Part shown: positions 16,531 through 24,934 of the stretch, one piece after another | Layout of the letters: the number at the start of each line of letters is the position of its first letter | Numbering within the stretch: position 1 is the stretch's first letter | From: Chryseobacterium gleum | Lineage (GTDB): Bacteria; Bacteroidota; Bacteroidia; Flavobacteriales_D; Crocinitomicaceae | Assembly: GCA_945897565.1 (NCBI GenBank) | Contig: CAMDFN010000021.1 | Span: forward strand, 1 to 41,526 | Length of the DNA: 41,526 bases | Direction of reading: 5' to 3' | Notes under the pieces: generated by a model | What the model was told of the DNA's origin: nothing | Seen by the model: the letters and a program-made list of their open reading frames with translations, nothing else | The model's database searches: none | Made by a program: the position numbers and the translations under genes

Positions 16531-16915
16531 CTTGTTTGATGCCTTGATAGCCAGCTAAAATCAATTGAACAGAAACGTAGGCCATGAGTAAGCCGAAGAT
16601 CAGCTTGACCCAAGCCTCAGGCAAGCGCAAAGTGAGCTTAGAACCTAAAAAAGCGCCAATAATAAAGGTGCTGGCAATGACCAAACCAAAGCGCCAATTG
16701 ATATTTCCGGTACGCCAATAATTGAAAACAGCAAATACCAGCACAGGCATAGAAAGGACAAACAAAGAAGTGCCTTGGGCCTGATGCTGAGAAAGACCAA
16801 GTAAAAACACTAGTGCCGGCACAATAACGACGCCGCCACCAATACCTACCATGCCGCTGAGTATGCCTGCGGCAAGGCCAATGAGTGTGAGCAATAAAAT
16901 GGTTTGTATAGACAT
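16520..16915 (-). CDS. Half-size TauE/SafE (TSUP) membrane transporter
   Basis: A 131-residue protein with four hydrophobic helices (about residues 5-40, 45-62, 72-90 and 98-120). The N-terminal motif GILSGMVGIGGGVVIVPAL is diagnostic of TauE/SafE anion exporters. Full-length members have about 250 residues with two such halves; this one has a single half and presumably works as a homodimer or with another half. I use the ATG at 16915; one codon set further up (16924) lies against the -7 box. It overlaps the start of the amidohydrolase gene. Transported anion unknown; sulfite, sulfoacetate and similar organosulfur anions are known for relatives. Confidence 0.85.
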   Translation of the reverse strand: MSIQTILLLTLIGLAAGILSGMVGIGGGVVIVPALVFLLGLSQHQAQGTSLFVLSMPVLVFAVFNYWRTGNINWRFGLVIASTFIIGAFLGSKLTLRLPEAWVKLIFGLLMAYVSVQLILAGYQGIKQDEV

Positions 16916-16921
16916 CTTGAA

Positions 16922-16953
16922 CAAATGTAAGAAGTTTTCGAGTCAATCGACAA
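16922..16953 (-). promoter_or_regulatory. Promoter of TSUP-amidohydrolase operon
   Basis: On the minus strand TTG (16951-16953), a 21-base spacer and TACATTTG (16922-16929) match the Bacteroidota promoter pattern. The -7 box ends 6 bases before the ATG at 16915. The promoter overlaps the end of the LuxE-like gene. Confidence 0.6.
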
Positions 16954-17908
16954 GTTGGTTGCAACCTCTGACGTCGCTTGCTTCTAAACGCCCCTCTAGC
17001 AAGAAACCTTGGGGGCTTAAACGGCCTAAATCATCGGTTTGGATAAATGCACAACTGTTTTGATTGGCCAAATCAATGACATTGAGGCCTCCTTTTTGGC
17101 CAAATGCCACTTCTTGAAAGGGGTCGTAGGCGTCGCGGATCCGGATTTGCATCCAAGGCGGGCAAGAAAAGTATTGGTCAGAAGTACAATATGCCTGAGA
17201 CAGCAGTTCGGTCATGCCGTATTCAGAAAGGATTTGCTGCACACCAAAACCCTTTTGAAGGATTTGATGCAGTTCAAGTTTAGTCAGTTCTTGGCGACGG
17301 CCTTTCATGCCTCCTGTTTCTAGGATCAAGGCCTCAGGAAGTTGGCATGCTGCTTGGGCTAAATCGAGCAAGGCGTAAGAAACACCAAATAGAAAAGGTT
17401 TTTTACCTGCTGCCCGTGCTTCATTGTATACGGATAAAACCTCCTCAACTTGACTCAAGTAATAGCCCGAAAGAGCAGAATTGCTCTTTTGGATCAGTTG
17501 GTCTACCATATAAATAAGGCTGGAATCGCCATTTTCAAGATAAGATGGCAATAGCGCTATAAAAACGTAGTCGGAGACTTTTCCGAAAACACGCTCAAAA
17601 CCGAGCATTAAAGAAGCGTTATACCAACGGAGGTCAGTGAGATGGTGCTGACTTCGGTTTTGTTGGGTGGTACCGCTTGATTTGAAGGTCTTGACAATCT
17701 TTGCATCTTGAGGAGCCACCTGCTGACTTTTGAAAAAATTGATCGGAAGAAAGGGGATTTCTTGAATGTTTTGAGGCTGCGCTTTTCCGAGTAAATCTAT
17801 GTACTGGCGGTAAACAGGAATGCTTGCGTATTGGCGCTCAAAAGTAGCCAAAGCCAAAGCTTCGAAGTTCGCTGCGTTGATTTGCTGTAGATATTGCTGC
17901 GGGTCCAC
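16943..17908 (-). CDS. LuxE-like acyl-protein synthetase / acyltransferase
   Basis: A 321-residue protein of the LuxE branch of the adenylate-forming (ANL) superfamily. LuxE activates a fatty acid with ATP and passes it to a cysteine. Seen here: PFLPINFFKS in the N-terminal part, the nucleotide-binding loop KSSGTTQQNRSQH (about residues 87-99), VLSVYNEARAAGKKPFLFG, ETGGMKGRRQELT and SEYGMTELLSQAY, the equivalent of the ANL acyl-adenylate motif. No lux genes are near, so the partner is unknown; such stand-alone LuxE proteins are frequent in Bacteroidota. The start is GTG at 17908, 4 bases after a perfect -7 box. Superfamily call firm, substrate unknown. Confidence 0.8.
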   Translation of the reverse strand: MDPQQYLQQINAANFEALALATFERQYASIPVYRQYIDLLGKAQPQNIQEIPFLPINFFKSQQVAPQDAKIVKTFKSSGTTQQNRSQHHLTDLRWYNASLMLGFERVFGKVSDYVFIALLPSYLENGDSSLIYMVDQLIQKSNSALSGYYLSQVEEVLSVYNEARAAGKKPFLFGVSYALLDLAQAACQLPEALILETGGMKGRRQELTKLELHQILQKGFGVQQILSEYGMTELLSQAYCTSDQYFSCPPWMQIRIRDAYDPFQEVAFGQKGGLNVIDLANQNSCAFIQTDDLGRLSPQGFLLEGRLEASDVRGCNQLVD

Positions 17909-17912
17909 GGCA

Positions 17913-17920
17913 CAAAGTTA
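17913..17920 (-). promoter_or_regulatory. -7 box for LuxE-like gene
   Basis: Minus-strand TAACTTTG ends 4 bases before the GTG start at 17908, so the transcript should begin at the start codon. The nearest upstream TTG is 15 bases away. Confidence 0.55.
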
Positions 17921-17953
17921 AGCCTTAGCGGGCAGCAATCGCGAATAAATAGG

Positions 17954-17961
17954 TAATTTTG
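17954..17961 (+). promoter_or_regulatory. -7 box for hemH
   Basis: TAATTTTG matches TAnnTTTG and ends 32 bases before the hemH ATG. No good TTG is found at the expected distance upstream. Confidence 0.45.
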
Positions 17962-17993
17962 AACAAAGAAAATTTCAAGTTGTTGGACAATAT

Positions 17994-19022
17994 ATGATGA
18001 AAAAAACAGGCGTTCTCCTTATTCAACTCGGCACTCCAGATTCCCCAAGCGTATCTGATGTCCGCAGCTACTTATCCGAATTTCTCAATGACCCTCGCGT
18101 CATTGATATTCCTTATATCTTGCGCGCAATACTCGTCAACGGCATTATTGTTCCCTTTAGAGCGCCTAAGTCTGCCAAAATTTACAAAGAACTCTGGACG
18201 CTCGGCAATGGCGAATCTCCGCTTTTGACGCATAGTCGCCAACTCAAAGAACTTTTACAAGCGCAATTTGAAGGCCAAGACGTCACGTTTGAATTGGCCA
18301 TGCGCTACAAAAACCCTTCTTTGGATGTTGTTTTGGAGCGCATGCGCTTGGCCAACTACGACCGCATTATCGTCTTGCCCCTCTTTCCACAATATGCTTC
18401 GGCCTCTTCTGGTTCAGCCATAGAAAAAGCCATGAACATCATGCGCAAATGGTGGGTCATTCCCGAAATCAAAATCATCAGTCAGTTCTACGACAACGAT
18501 GGCTATATCAATTCCGTCGTAGACAACGCGCAAAAATTCAATTTTCCAGACTACGACCACATCCTTTTTTCTTACCACGGCCTTCCAGAGCGCCAAGTAG
18601 ATAAAGTCTATGAAGGAAAAGACTTGTGTCAAGACCAACCTTGTGAATCCGAAATCAACAACCACAATAAATTCTGCTACAAAGCAACTTGCTTTGCCAC
18701 TACCCGCCTTATTGCCGAGCGGCTCGGCCTCAGCGAAGACCAATACACCGTTTGTTTTCAGTCCAGGCTAGACAAAAAATGGCTCACCCCCTTCTCCGAC
18801 AAAGTAGTAGAACAATGGGCAAAAAAAGGCGCCAAAAAGTTATTGGTTTTTAGCCCTGCGTTTGTAGCTGATTGCCTAGAAACCCTCATCGAAATTGGCG
18901 ACGAATACCAAGAAATCTTCGAAGAACACGGCGGAGAAAAAGTACAACTTGTTCCGAGTTCCAATACACACCCACTATTTGTGAAAGGGCTGCAGCAACT
19001 TATTGAAAAAGAGCTGAGCTAA
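17994..19022 (+). CDS. hemH: Ferrochelatase
   Basis: The last enzyme of protoheme synthesis, inserting ferrous iron into protoporphyrin IX at the membrane face. At 342 residues the size is normal. Seen: GVLLIQLGTPDSPS at the N-terminus, LPLFPQYASASSGSA, the iron-binding His in FSYHGLPERQ (H195), and the catalytic Glu in SPAFVADCLETLIEI (E296). A cysteine-rich loop between them (C212, C217, C228, C233, with C254 after) is common in Bacteroidota HemH; whether it holds an iron-sulfur cluster is open. Two successive ATG codons (17994 and 17997) are possible starts. ahcY follows 51 bases downstream with its own promoter. Identification secure. Confidence 0.95.
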   Translation: MMKKTGVLLIQLGTPDSPSVSDVRSYLSEFLNDPRVIDIPYILRAILVNGIIVPFRAPKSAKIYKELWTLGNGESPLLTHSRQLKELLQAQFEGQDVTFELAMRYKNPSLDVVLERMRLANYDRIIVLPLFPQYASASSGSAIEKAMNIMRKWWVIPEIKIISQFYDNDGYINSVVDNAQKFNFPDYDHILFSYHGLPERQVDKVYEGKDLCQDQPCESEINNHNKFCYKATCFATTRLIAERLGLSEDQYTVCFQSRLDKKWLTPFSDKVVEQWAKKGAKKLLVFSPAFVADCLETLIEIGDEYQEIFEEHGGEKVQLVPSSNTHPLFVKGLQQLIEKELS

Positions 19023-19025
19023 ACC

Positions 19026-19056
19026 TTGAAATCAAATAGAAATCAACGTACATTTG
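19026..19056 (+). promoter_or_regulatory. Promoter of ahcY
   Basis: TTG (19026-19028), a 20-base spacer and TACATTTG (19049-19056) make one of the best promoters in the window. The TTG is in frame with ahcY and can be mistaken for its start codon, but it would lie upstream of the transcript. Confidence 0.7.
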
Positions 19057-19073
19057 CAAACTTATTTGAAGAA

Positions 19074-20390
19074 ATGACTATGAATCAAACAGAAAAAATT
19101 CCTTACAAAGTAAAAGACATCAGTCTAGCAGACTGGGGTCGCAAAGAAATGAAATTAGCTGAGGCCGAAATGCCCGGTCTTATGGCATTGCGCCAAGAAT
19201 ACGGTAGCAGCAAGCCTTTGGCTGGCGCCCGTGTTGCAGGTTGCTTGCACATGACCATCCAAACAGCTGTATTGATCGAAACACTCGTTGAGCTCGGAGC
19301 AGAAGTCACTTGGTCTTCTTGCAACATCTTCTCTACCCAAGACCACGCTGCAGCTGCCATTGCCGCAGCAGGTATTCCGGTTTTTGCCTGGAAAGGCATG
19401 AACGAAGAAGAATTCGACTGGTGTATTGAGCAAACTTTATATGCTTTTGAAGGCGGCAAAGCCCTCAACATGATCCTCGACGACGGCGGAGACCTCACCA
19501 ATATGGTTTTTGACCGTTTCCCTGAGCTCACCAAAGACATCAAAGGTCTATCTGAAGAAACCACCACAGGGGTGCATCGCCTCTATGAGCGCAAGAAAAA
19601 CGGAACGCTCGTGATGCCTGCTATCAACGTCAACGACTCCGTTACCAAATCTAAATTCGACAACAAATACGGTTGTAAAGAATCTCTTGTAGATGCCATT
19701 CGCCGCGCCACTGACGTCATGATGGCGGGTAAAGTAGCCATTGTTTGTGGTTACGGAGATGTAGGTAAAGGTTCTGCTGCCTCTTTACAAGGAGCTGGTG
19801 CACGCGTGATCGTTACCGAAATTGACCCTATTTGTGCGCTACAAGCCGCAATGGATGGTTTTGAAGTGAAGCCGCTAGATAAAGTGATTCACCTTGCAGA
19901 CATCATTGTAACGGCCACGGGCAACAAAAGCATCGTTGTAGGTCGCCACTTTGAAGCCATGAAAGACAAATCTATCGTTTGTAACATCGGCCACTTCGAC
20001 AACGAAATCGACATGGCTTGGCTCAACAACACTTACGGTGCATCCAAAATCGAAATCAAGCCGCAAGTAGACCTCTACAATGTCAACGGCAACGACATCA
20101 TCATTTTGGCAGAAGGCCGCTTGGTCAACCTCGGTTGCGCAACAGGCCACCCATCTTTTGTAATGTCAAACTCATTCACCAACCAAACCCTAGCTCAATT
20201 AGAGCTTTGGAACAACAGCGCAAACTACGAAAACGACGTCTATACGCTTCCTAAGCACCTAGACGAAAAAGTAGCGCGTTTGCACTTATCCAAAATTGGT
20301 GTGGAGCTCGAAACCCTTTCTACCGAACAAGCCGACTACATCGGTGTGGCGGTTCAAGGTCCGTTCAAGCCAGAAAACTACCGTTATTGA
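19074..20390 (+). CDS. ahcY: Adenosylhomocysteinase
   Basis: Cleaves S-adenosylhomocysteine reversibly to adenosine and homocysteine, with tightly bound NAD; it relieves product inhibition of methyltransferases such as pcm in this window. From the ATG at 19074 it has 438 residues, the normal bacterial length. Motifs: [59 protein letters not shown] with the catalytic Lys/Asp region, the NAD fold [10 protein letters not shown], and the C-terminal end [10 protein letters not shown] that closes the cofactor site. ATG at 19080 is an alternative start. It has its own TTG-N20-TACATTTG promoter and ends 14 bases before a strong hairpin terminator. Identification secure. Confidence 0.96.
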   Translation: MTMNQTEKIPYKVKDISLADWGRKEMKLAEAEMPGLMALRQEYGSSKPLAGARVAGCLHMTIQTAVLIETLVELGAEVTWSSCNIFSTQDHAAAAIAAAGIPVFAWKGMNEEEFDWCIEQTLYAFEGGKALNMILDDGGDLTNMVFDRFPELTKDIKGLSEETTTGVHRLYERKKNGTLVMPAINVNDSVTKSKFDNKYGCKESLVDAIRRATDVMMAGKVAIVCGYGDVGKGSAASLQGAGARVIVTEIDPICALQAAMDGFEVKPLDKVIHLADIIVTATGNKSIVVGRHFEAMKDKSIVCNIGHFDNEIDMAWLNNTYGASKIEIKPQVDLYNVNGNDIIILAEGRLVNLGCATGHPSFVMSNSFTNQTLAQLELWNNSANYENDVYTLPKHLDEKVARLHLSKIGVELETLSTEQADYIGVAVQGPFKPENYRY

Positions 20391-20404
20391 TATCGCAATT
20401 CATA

Positions 20405-20445
20405 GCATAAAAAAAGGCGAGCCGTTGGCTCGCCTTTTTTTATGC
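20405..20445. terminator. Bidirectional hairpin terminator after ahcY
   Basis: A perfect 19-base inverted repeat, GCATAAAAAAAGGCGAGCC and its complement, separated by GTT. The GC core is GGCGAGCC/GGCTCGCC, with a run of seven T after it on the plus strand and, by symmetry, on the minus strand. It sits between the convergent ahcY and the 20449-20682 gene and can serve both. Confidence 0.9.
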
Positions 20446-20448
20446 TTT

Positions 20449-20682
20449 TTAGATCCTGTAACTGATCGCAAACTGCAGCAACGGACCACCCAAACCCGAA
20501 GGTGCCAAACCTGAATAATTGGGACTCACGTTATCGGGAATGATTTCGAGCGTTGGCATGGTGAGTCTCAAAAAATTTGGATAACCCGCATACGCGTTGA
20601 GAATGACATTGCCCCTAAAAAGTCCTTGAGCTTGCCCCGACACGCAGAACAAGCTCAAGATAAGTGAAAATAAGATTTTCAT
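20449..20682 (-). CDS. Short secreted barrel-like protein, probably truncated
   Basis: A 77-residue ORF beginning with a clean signal peptide (to GQAQ, residue 19). The mature part GLFRGNVILNAYAGYPNFL looks like the first strand and turn of small outer-membrane barrels of Bacteroidota, and the end LLQFAISYRI looks like a second strand. Intact members would continue for about 130 residues more, so this may be a gene whose 3' two thirds were lost, or a genuine mini-protein. It starts 9 bases after the aconitase stop and ends against the shared terminator, so it is probably transcribed with acn. No function can be given. Confidence 0.5.
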   Translation of the reverse strand: MKILFSLILSLFCVSGQAQGLFRGNVILNAYAGYPNFLRLTMPTLEIIPDNVSPNYSGLAPSGLGGPLLQFAISYRI

Positions 20683-20691
20683 GCAGAGGAA

Positions 20692-22959
20692 TTAAGCTTC
20701 CATCATTTTGATGAGATTGAGTGCTGAACCAGCTCTGAACCACTCAATTTGGGAGGCATTGTAAGTATGGTTCACCTTGATTTGCTCCGACTTGCCGTTG
20801 CTGTGCGTCATTTGCAAAGTGAGTTGGGTGTCTGGGGCAAATGCTTGGAGGTCGATAAAGTCAAAGGTGTCGTCTTCTTGGATTTTGTCGTAGTCGGCCT
20901 CATTGGCAAACGTAAGCCCGAGCATGCCTTGTTTTTTGAGGTTGGTCTCGTGGATACGCGCAAAAGATTTAACCAAAACGGCGCATACACCAAGATGACG
21001 TGGCTCCATAGCGGCGTGCTCTCTTGAAGAACCTTCGCCGTAGTTGTGGTCGCCGACAACAATAGAAGGAACACCTGCAGCTTTGTAAGCACGTTGAACA
21101 GCTGGCACTTCGCCGTATTCGCCTGTCAATTGGTTCTTCACTTTATTGGCTGCGCCGTTGAAAGCGTTTTCTGCACCAATGAGCATATTGTTAGAGATGT
21201 TGTCTAGGTGGCCACGGTAACGCAACCAAGGGCCTGCCATAGAGATGTGGTCAGTGGTACATTTGCCTTTTGCTTTGATGAGCAAGCGCGCTCCGGTGAT
21301 GTTTTGGCCATCCCAAGTTGGGAAGTTTTCGAGTAATTGTAAGCGTTGAGAGTCAAGGGCCACCGAGATTTCTACATGGCTTCCGTCTGCTGCTGGCGCT
21401 TGGTAACCGTTGTCTTCGACAGCAAAACCACGTGTTGGCAATTCGTCGCCAACAGGTGCTGTTAATTTCACTTGCTCGCCCTTGTCGTTGGTGAGGGTAT
21501 CTGTGAGCGGATTGAATCCGAGGTCACCAGCGATAGCCAAAGCGGCCACCATTTCTGGACTCGTTACAAAAGCGTGGGTATTCGGGTTGCCATCGGCACG
21601 CTTAGAGAAGTTGCGGTTGAAAGAGTGAACAATGGTATTTTTCTCTTGTTTCTCAGCGCCTTCGCGGGCCCACTGGCCAATACACGGCCCACAAGCGTTG
21701 GTGAAAATTTTGGTGCCCATTTTTTCAAAGTCGGCAAGAATGCCGTCGCGGTCTGCGGTATAGCGCACTTGCTCAGAACCAGGGTTGATGCCAAACTCTG
21801 CTTTTGGCGTAATGCCCTGTGCTACCGCTTGCTTTACAATAGAAGCTGCGCGTGCTAAATCTTCGTAAGAAGAGTTGGTACAAGAACCAATGAGGCCCCA
21901 CTCTACTTGCAATGGCCAACCGTTTGCGATCGCTTCAGCACGCATTTTGGAAACGGGCGTGCCGCGGTCTGGGGTAAACGGACCATTGACATGTGGTTCG
22001 AGTTCGCTTAGATTGATTTCGATGAGTTGGTCAAAGTATTTTTCTGGCTCTGCGTATACTTCTTTGTCACCCGTGAGGTGTTCGGCAATGGCATCAGCAG
22101 CGGTAACAACCTCTTGACGACCCGTGGCAATCAGGTAACGGCGCATAGATTCGTCGTAACCAAAAGTGGAGGTAGTGGCGCCAATTTCAGCACCCATGTT
22201 GCAGATGGTACCTTTACCTGTGCAAGACAAAGAAAGTGCGCCGTCGCCAAAATATTCTACAATAGCGCCTGTTCCGCCTTTTACAGTGAGGATATCAGCT
22301 ACTTTTAAGATCACGTCTTTGGCGGAAGTCCAGCCGCTGAGTTTACCTGTTAGTTTTACGCCAATGAGTTTAGGGAATTTGAGCTCCCAAGCCATACCGG
22401 CCATGACATCTACGGCATCGGCACCACCAACACCAATAGCAACCATACCTAAACCACCTGCATTAACGGTGTGTGAATCGGTACCGATCATCATGCCGCC
22501 AGGGAAGGCGTAATTTTCTAAGACCACTTGGTGGATAATTCCTGCTCCGGGCTTCCAAAAACCGATGCCATATTTATTGGAGATCGAGGAAAGGAAGTTA
22601 AAGACTTCGTTGTTTTGATTCAAAGAATCTTGCAAGTCTTTGCTTGCACCTACTTTGGCTTGAATGAGGTGATCGGCATGTACTGTAGAAGGAACCGCAA
22701 CGCGTTTTTTACCTGCTTGCATGAACTGCAAAAGCGCCATTTGGGCAGTTGCATCTTGCATAGCAACGCGATCTGGAGCGAAATCGACGTAGGACTTTCC
22801 GCGTTCAGAGGCTGAAGTGGCTTCTCCTTCCCAGAGGTGGGCATATAGGATTTTTTCTGATAGCGTAAGCGGGCGGCCCACTACTTTACGAGCTGCAGCA
22901 ATACGAGCAGGATAGCGCTCATATACGCGTTGAATCATGTCGAGGTCAAAAACTTTCAT
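20692..22959 (-). CDS. acn: Aconitate hydratase
   Basis: TCA-cycle enzyme converting citrate to isocitrate with a [4Fe-4S] cluster. Its 755 residues match the mitochondrial-type aconitase typical of Bacteroidota. Cluster ligands are C360 in [14 protein letters not shown] and C423/C426 in [10 protein letters not shown]. Substrate-site segments include [14 protein letters not shown] and, in the C-terminal swivel domain, [18 protein letters not shown]. The ATG at 22959 follows a TAAATTTG promoter box by 28 bases. The short barrel-like gene follows after 9 bases. The suf genes of this window would be expected to help supply its cluster. Identification secure. Confidence 0.96.
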   Translation of the reverse strand: MKVFDLDMIQRVYERYPARIAAARKVVGRPLTLSEKILYAHLWEGEATSASERGKSYVDFAPDRVAMQDATAQMALLQFMQAGKKRVAVPSTVHADHLIQAKVGASKDLQDSLNQNNEVFNFLSSISNKYGIGFWKPGAGIIHQVVLENYAFPGGMMIGTDSHTVNAGGLGMVAIGVGGADAVDVMAGMAWELKFPKLIGVKLTGKLSGWTSAKDVILKVADILTVKGGTGAIVEYFGDGALSLSCTGKGTICNMGAEIGATTSTFGYDESMRRYLIATGRQEVVTAADAIAEHLTGDKEVYAEPEKYFDQLIEINLSELEPHVNGPFTPDRGTPVSKMRAEAIANGWPLQVEWGLIGSCTNSSYEDLARAASIVKQAVAQGITPKAEFGINPGSEQVRYTADRDGILADFEKMGTKIFTNACGPCIGQWAREGAEKQEKNTIVHSFNRNFSKRADGNPNTHAFVTSPEMVAALAIAGDLGFNPLTDTLTNDKGEQVKLTAPVGDELPTRGFAVEDNGYQAPAADGSHVEISVALDSQRLQLLENFPTWDGQNITGARLLIKAKGKCTTDHISMAGPWLRYRGHLDNISNNMLIGAENAFNGAANKVKNQLTGEYGEVPAVQRAYKAAGVPSIVVGDHNYGEGSSREHAAMEPRHLGVCAVLVKSFARIHETNLKKQGMLGLTFANEADYDKIQEDDTFDFIDLQAFAPDTQLTLQMTHSNGKSEQIKVNHTYNASQIEWFRAGSALNLIKMMEA

Positions 22960-22987
22960 AGTGCGATATTGTGATTTTAATGCGCAC

Positions 22988-23021
22988 CAAATTTACGGAA
23001 TTTAAACCATTTACTCAGCAA
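22988..23021 (-). promoter_or_regulatory. Promoter of acn
   Basis: Minus-strand TTG (23019-23021), a 23-base spacer and a perfect TAAATTTG (22988-22995), 28 bases before the acn ATG. The spacer is at the long end of the normal range. Confidence 0.55.
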
Positions 23022-23024
23022 AAC

Positions 23025-23057
23025 TTTGGTGCTTTTGCCTTCAAGGTTGTATCTTTC
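23025..23057 (+). promoter_or_regulatory. Promoter of rlpA-like operon
   Basis: TTTG (23025-23028), a 21-base spacer and TATCTTTC (23050-23057), one mismatch from TAnnTTTG, 16 bases before the ATG at 23074. It partly overlaps the divergent acn promoter. Confidence 0.45.
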
Positions 23058-23073
23058 CTACCAAATTACTCCT

Positions 23074-23433
23074 ATGAATTGGATTTTTCAACTTGTCTTT
23101 ATATGCTTACTTATTCCAGCCGACGACATCTACCAGCGCGGAAAAGCCTCCTATTATGCCCAATCGATGCACGGCCAGCGCACTGCTTCTGGCGAACGTT
23201 ATTGTTCGGACAGCTTGACTGCCGCACACGCGCGCTTGCCATTTGGAACAAGAGTTGAAGTGCGTAATCTTAAAAATGATTCAGTAGTTGTACTGCGTAT
23301 CATTGATAGAATGGCGGCATCGAGTAGCCGCATTATTGATGTGAGTTGGGCTGCGGCTAAAAAACTTAATTTTGTGCGCGACGGCTTAGCGCAAGTTGAG
23401 CTCAAGCTTTTAGACACCCTTCCACACAAATGA
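23074..23433 (+). CDS. Short RlpA-like secreted double-psi beta-barrel protein
   Basis: A 119-residue protein with a signal peptide (about residues 1-16) and a single double-psi beta-barrel domain of the RlpA family. Visible pieces are GKASYYAQSMHGQRTASGERY, AAHARLPFGTRVEVRNLKN and the Asp-bearing RIIDVSWAAAKKL. RlpA proteins of Gammaproteobacteria cut glycan strands lacking stem peptides and carry a SPOR domain. This one lacks SPOR, and the usual NDRGPF turn is replaced by IDRMAAS, so glycosidase activity is uncertain. The ATG at 23074 is chosen because an upstream in-frame TTG (23026) falls inside the promoter. Its stop overlaps the CoA-transferase start (ATGA). Confidence 0.8.
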   Translation: MNWIFQLVFICLLIPADDIYQRGKASYYAQSMHGQRTASGERYCSDSLTAAHARLPFGTRVEVRNLKNDSVVVLRIIDRMAASSSRIIDVSWAAAKKLNFVRDGLAQVELKLLDTLPHK

Positions 23434-24503
23434 GTAAACTTCCTTTTCAAGACCTCACCGTAATTGACCTGTCCACCGTTTTGGCTGGCCCTTCTGTCGG
23501 CACTTTTTTTACCGAACTCGGTGCGCGCGTGCTCAAAATAGAACATCCACAGCACGGCGATGTCACCAACACTTGGCGCCTGAAACAAGAAAGCGATTTA
23601 TCCAAACAAAGCGCTTATTACGCGAGCGTCAATTATCTGAAAGAAAACTTAGCACTGGATTTAACCAACGATGCACACTATTCACTTTTTGAAGATCACT
23701 TGAAAAGCGCGGATATCTTGCTAATGAACTTCAAAAAAGGGGCTGATCAAAAGTTGAAGGTTACACCTACTGAACTCTGGAAAATCAATCCGAGCTTACT
23801 CATCGGAAAAATCACCGGTTTTGGCTCAGAAAACGACCGCAGTGCTTACGACCTCATTTTACAAGCAGAAACTGGCTTTATGTCGATGAATGGCACAGCA
23901 GAAAGTGGCCCGGTCAAAATGCCTGTTGCCCTTATTGATGTGCTCGCTGCGCATCAGCTCAAAGAAGGTTTGTTACTTGCCTTGCTGCAGCGGCCTCATA
24001 CCAAAAAAGGTCAGGTGGTGAGTGTTTCCCTGTACGACGCCGCAATTTGCAGTTTGGCAAACCAAGCATCCAATTTCTTGATGGCCCAACAAGTTCCGCA
24101 GCGCATTGGCAGTTTGCATCCCAATATAGCCCCTTACGGCGAAATTTTCAAAACGCAAGATGGGCAATTGCTCACCTTCGCCATCGGCTCTGACCAACAT
24201 TTCGACAAACTTGTTACGTACCTTGGTCTGAATGAACTCGCCAAGGACCCTCGTTTTTGCTCGAATTTGCAAAGAGTTAAAAACCGCGAGGTGCTATTTA
24301 ATTACATAGCAAGTGTCATTTCAATGAAAACTTGTGCTCAAATCATTTCTTCCCTTATTGAACTTAACGTTCCCGTCGCTAAAATTAAATCCTTAGACGA
24401 AGTTTTTGCAGACCCAAAAGCCCTGTCTTTGGTCAAGGAAGAGCAAATCAATGGGCAAAATACCAAACGCGTTTCGCAAATTGCCTTTAAATTTGAAGCA
24501 TGA
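23430..24503 (+). CDS. CaiB/BaiF-family (class III) CoA-transferase
   Basis: A 357-residue family III CoA-transferase, moving CoA between carboxylic acids through an enzyme-bound Asp anhydride. The N-terminal fold is typical: LPFQDLTVIDLSTVLAGP, then LGARVLKIEHPQHGD with the CoA-binding region, and later YDLILQAETGFMSMNG containing the candidate catalytic Asp. LHPNIAPYGEIFKTQDG and the C-terminal region PVAKIKSLDEVFADPKAL also match. The substrate acids cannot be inferred; neighbours give no pathway hint. It overlaps both neighbours by 4 bases within a four-gene operon. Confidence 0.88.
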   Translation: MSKLPFQDLTVIDLSTVLAGPSVGTFFTELGARVLKIEHPQHGDVTNTWRLKQESDLSKQSAYYASVNYLKENLALDLTNDAHYSLFEDHLKSADILLMNFKKGADQKLKVTPTELWKINPSLLIGKITGFGSENDRSAYDLILQAETGFMSMNGTAESGPVKMPVALIDVLAAHQLKEGLLLALLQRPHTKKGQVVSVSLYDAAICSLANQASNFLMAQQVPQRIGSLHPNIAPYGEIFKTQDGQLLTFAIGSDQHFDKLVTYLGLNELAKDPRFCSNLQRVKNREVLFNYIASVISMKTCAQIISSLIELNVPVAKIKSLDEVFADPKALSLVKEEQINGQNTKRVSQIAFKFEA

Positions 24504-24934
24504 TACGCAGCCCTCAAACTGATGCAGAATGGCAAGCTTACTTCAAGCTGCGCCATGACATCTTGCGCGCTCCATGGGGCCAAGCCATTGGAAGCGAACA
24601 AACTCCAGACGAGGAACTCCACCAACATTTTGCATTTTTCGATGCACAACATCAAATAATTGGTGTGGGTCGGCTAGATCGAATTGCTGCGCAAATTGCA
24701 CAGGTTAGGTTCATGGCTGTTGCTGAAAATCAGCAAGGAAAGGGCATTGGCAAAGCTATCATGGATGAAATGGAAAGCGTTTCAAAAGCAGGAAAACACC
24801 TGCAAATCATATTGCACGCAAGAGAAATTGCACTGCCTTTCTATCAAAAATTAGGCTATCAAATAGACGGGCCTTCTCATCTTCTTTTTGGTGAAGTGCA
24901 ACACTTTTTAATGCATAAAACGCTTGTGGTATGA
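24500..24934 (+). CDS. GNAT-family N-acetyltransferase
   Basis: A 144-residue acetyltransferase with a typical GNAT core: strands around IIGVGRLDRI and AQVRFMAVAENQQ, the acetyl-CoA pyrophosphate loop QGKGIGKAIMDE (motif A), and the C-terminal FYQKLGYQIDG. It resembles the ElaA/YjcF type with its N-terminal WQAYFKLRHDIL. The acceptor is unknown. ATGA overlaps join it to the CoA-transferase upstream and trmH downstream, so all are made from one mRNA. Confidence 0.9.
   Translation: MIRSPQTDAEWQAYFKLRHDILRAPWGQAIGSEQTPDEELHQHFAFFDAQHQIIGVGRLDRIAAQIAQVRFMAVAENQQGKGIGKAIMDEMESVSKAGKHLQIILHAREIALPFYQKLGYQIDGPSHLLFGEVQHFLMHKTLVV

Noticed and set aside
17994-19022. Cysteine cluster of hemH considered as proof of a [2Fe-2S] cluster.
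   Set aside because: The spacing (C-x4-C twice) does not let me assign ligands with confidence, and the same cysteines recur in Bacteroidota HemH without known cluster data.
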